Position numbers and translations under genes: made by a program. The notes below the pieces were generated by a model. It saw nothing but the letters and a program-made list of their open reading frames with translations, ran no database searches and was not told the origin of the DNA. DNA of 41,775 nt from Candidatus Mcinerneyibacteriota bacterium (lineage in GTDB: Bacteria; Macinerneyibacteriota; Macinerneyibacteria; Macinerneyibacteriales; DSCS01), in assembly GCA_016937175.1 (NCBI GenBank), contig JAFGWL010000009.1:1-41775 (forward strand), given 5' to 3'. Below, one piece after another: positions 41,048 to 41,775 of this stretch; the first letter of the stretch is position 1; each line of letters begins with the position of its first letter.

Positions 41048-41056
41048 TGTGTCTCA

Positions 41057-41548
41057 CTATAAGTTATCTTCTCCGGGATTGACTAAAAATGCGCCGCTTC
41101 CCCTCTCCACGAAGTAGAAGGTCCTGGAAGGGTTGACATAGGTCCACACCTCTGCTGTCCCGTAATCAGAGGAGACATTCTCCTCTATCCGTTCGGGCTC
41201 CCCATATTTGATCCAGATCTTTCCCTTGTCGGTGAACATCCCCCGCTGAATCGAACCGAATTTCAGATTCGCTTCACGGATGCGCAGCTCCTGACGGGAT
41301 TTGAACTGGTCCACCTTCAGTCCCAATTGAGACGCAACGCGTTCAATGGCGTTTTTATAGGCCACCGTCCGCCGGTCTCTGGGCATAAGGGTGATCTCCT
41401 TTATATTATCAGGTTTCTCCCAATAGATGAGATAGCTGATCATCTTCTCGTCAAGAGGAGTCTCCGCTTCTCTGTAAAGGGCCTGGTAAGAGACACAGGA
41501 GGCCAGGATAAGCAAGAGGACAGGGAGCGCAGAGATGAGCTTCCTCAT
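41057..41548 (-). CDS. Lipoprotein, GWxTD-domain-like
   Basis: This 163-residue protein has a lipoprotein signal peptide with lipobox LASC (MRKLISALPVLLLILASC), so it is membrane-anchored in the periplasm. The C-terminal half (MFTDKGKIWIKYGEPERIEE, then TAEVWTYVNPSRTFYFV) matches the GWxTD domain region, where a tract of the form TDRGRIYIRYGEPD is typical. The literal GW is missing (RGMFTD here). Family function is not known. It overlaps the upstream gene by 4 bp (ATGA) and is followed by the terminator at 41030-41047. Confidence 0.8.
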   Translation of the reverse strand: MRKLISALPVLLLILASCVSYQALYREAETPLDEKMISYLIYWEKPDNIKEITLMPRDRRTVAYKNAIERVASQLGLKVDQFKSRQELRIREANLKFGSIQRGMFTDKGKIWIKYGEPERIEENVSSDYGTAEVWTYVNPSRTFYFVERGSGAFLVNPGEDNL

Positions 41549-41775
41549 TCGTCTTCAGGCATCCCTTCCACTTTTTTTTCTGTGTCTCCAATATAGAAAT
41601 ATTTCTTTCCGGAAAATTCAGCCTCCCCCATCAGGTCTTTAAATGTGTATTCAAAGCGGTAAACACCGGGTGTCGCAGATGAGAGGTCGAGAAAGACAGG
41701 CTGATTACCGTTTTCTCCCACGCCGGCCTTCTCATCTTCAGTGGAATAGATCTCGATATTGGAGAGGTCATGGAT
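41545..41775 (-). CDS. Unrecognised protein, C-terminal fragment (truncated by window end)
   Basis: An open minus-strand frame enters from beyond 41775 and gives 76 residues ending at the TGA that overlaps the lipoprotein ATG. Visible stretches are NIEIYSTEDEKAGVG, QPVFLDLSSATPGVYRFEYT and FSGKKYFYIGDTEKKVEGMP. The strand-rich pattern with GVYRFEYTF looks like an immunoglobulin-like or Sec-exported repeat domain, but I do not recognise a family. Coupling to a GWxTD-like lipoprotein suggests a periplasmic partner. The signal region lies outside the window. Confidence 0.75.
   Translation of the reverse strand: MHDLSNIEIYSTEDEKAGVGENGNQPVFLDLSSATPGVYRFEYTFKDLMGEAEFSGKKYFYIGDTEKKVEGMPEDE

Overview
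The window is 41.8 kb of densely packed bacterial chromosome with a base composition near 50% GC. Strong AGGAGG-type ribosome binding sites and recognisable sigma-70 promoters are common. Five secreted beta-barrel proteins, two lipoproteins and a GmhB-type phosphatase point to a diderm (outer-membrane) cell. A flavodiiron protein, a PerR-like operator and a NifX/MinD-ferredoxin cluster resembling the Desulfovibrio ORP (orange protein) locus point to an anaerobe. The mix of features does not match one familiar genus, so I place it only as an anaerobic diderm from a less-studied lineage.

Layout. Positions 1-982: the end of a polar amino acid ABC ATPase and an AhpD-like peroxidase-related protein (+). 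Positions 1029-4582: five tandem paralogous outer-membrane barrels (-), arranged as two copies of a two-gene unit plus one singleton, with matching promoters. Positions 4583-5048: a gene-free stretch holding a duplicated, structured element of about 110 nt, followed by a 38-residue membrane peptide gene. Positions 5169-8873: a HAD phosphatase, then a redox-stress group: flavodiiron protein plus cupin behind a PerR-like box, and flavodoxin plus metallo-hydrolase behind a probably leaderless promoter. Positions 9695-14449: three NifX-family proteins, two MinD-type ATPases carrying ferredoxin inserts, a DUF5320 protein and a PAS/AAA+ sigma-54 activator, with a sigma-54 promoter and twin palindromic enhancer-like sites between activator and operon. 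This is the most coherent accessory system here.

Positions 14555-20373 are mixed: a GlsB-like membrane protein, DUF1295, a methyltransferase, two GNAT acetyltransferases, a lipoprotein, Ogt coupled to a SPASM radical SAM protein, and DUF1508. Positions 20588-20938 are tmRNA (ssrA, -), followed by a FakA-FakB-like DAK2-DegV fusion. Positions 22890-26602 run from two hypothetical genes through a Xer recombinase to a PII-like protein / cation antiporter / EIIA module.

Positions 26651-41775 are mostly housekeeping genes on the minus strand: gmhB, a SpoU methyltransferase, queA, SpoIID, hslU, prmC, prfA, rpmE, rho, a RuvX-CoaE fusion, a REC-GAF-HD-GYP regulator, eno, a 2-hydroxyacid dehydrogenase, coaD, rsmD and a GWxTD-like lipoprotein. 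The Rho, RF1/PrmC, L31, tmRNA and RsmD genes concern transcription termination and translation. CoaD and the CoaE half of the fusion supply the last two steps of coenzyme A synthesis.
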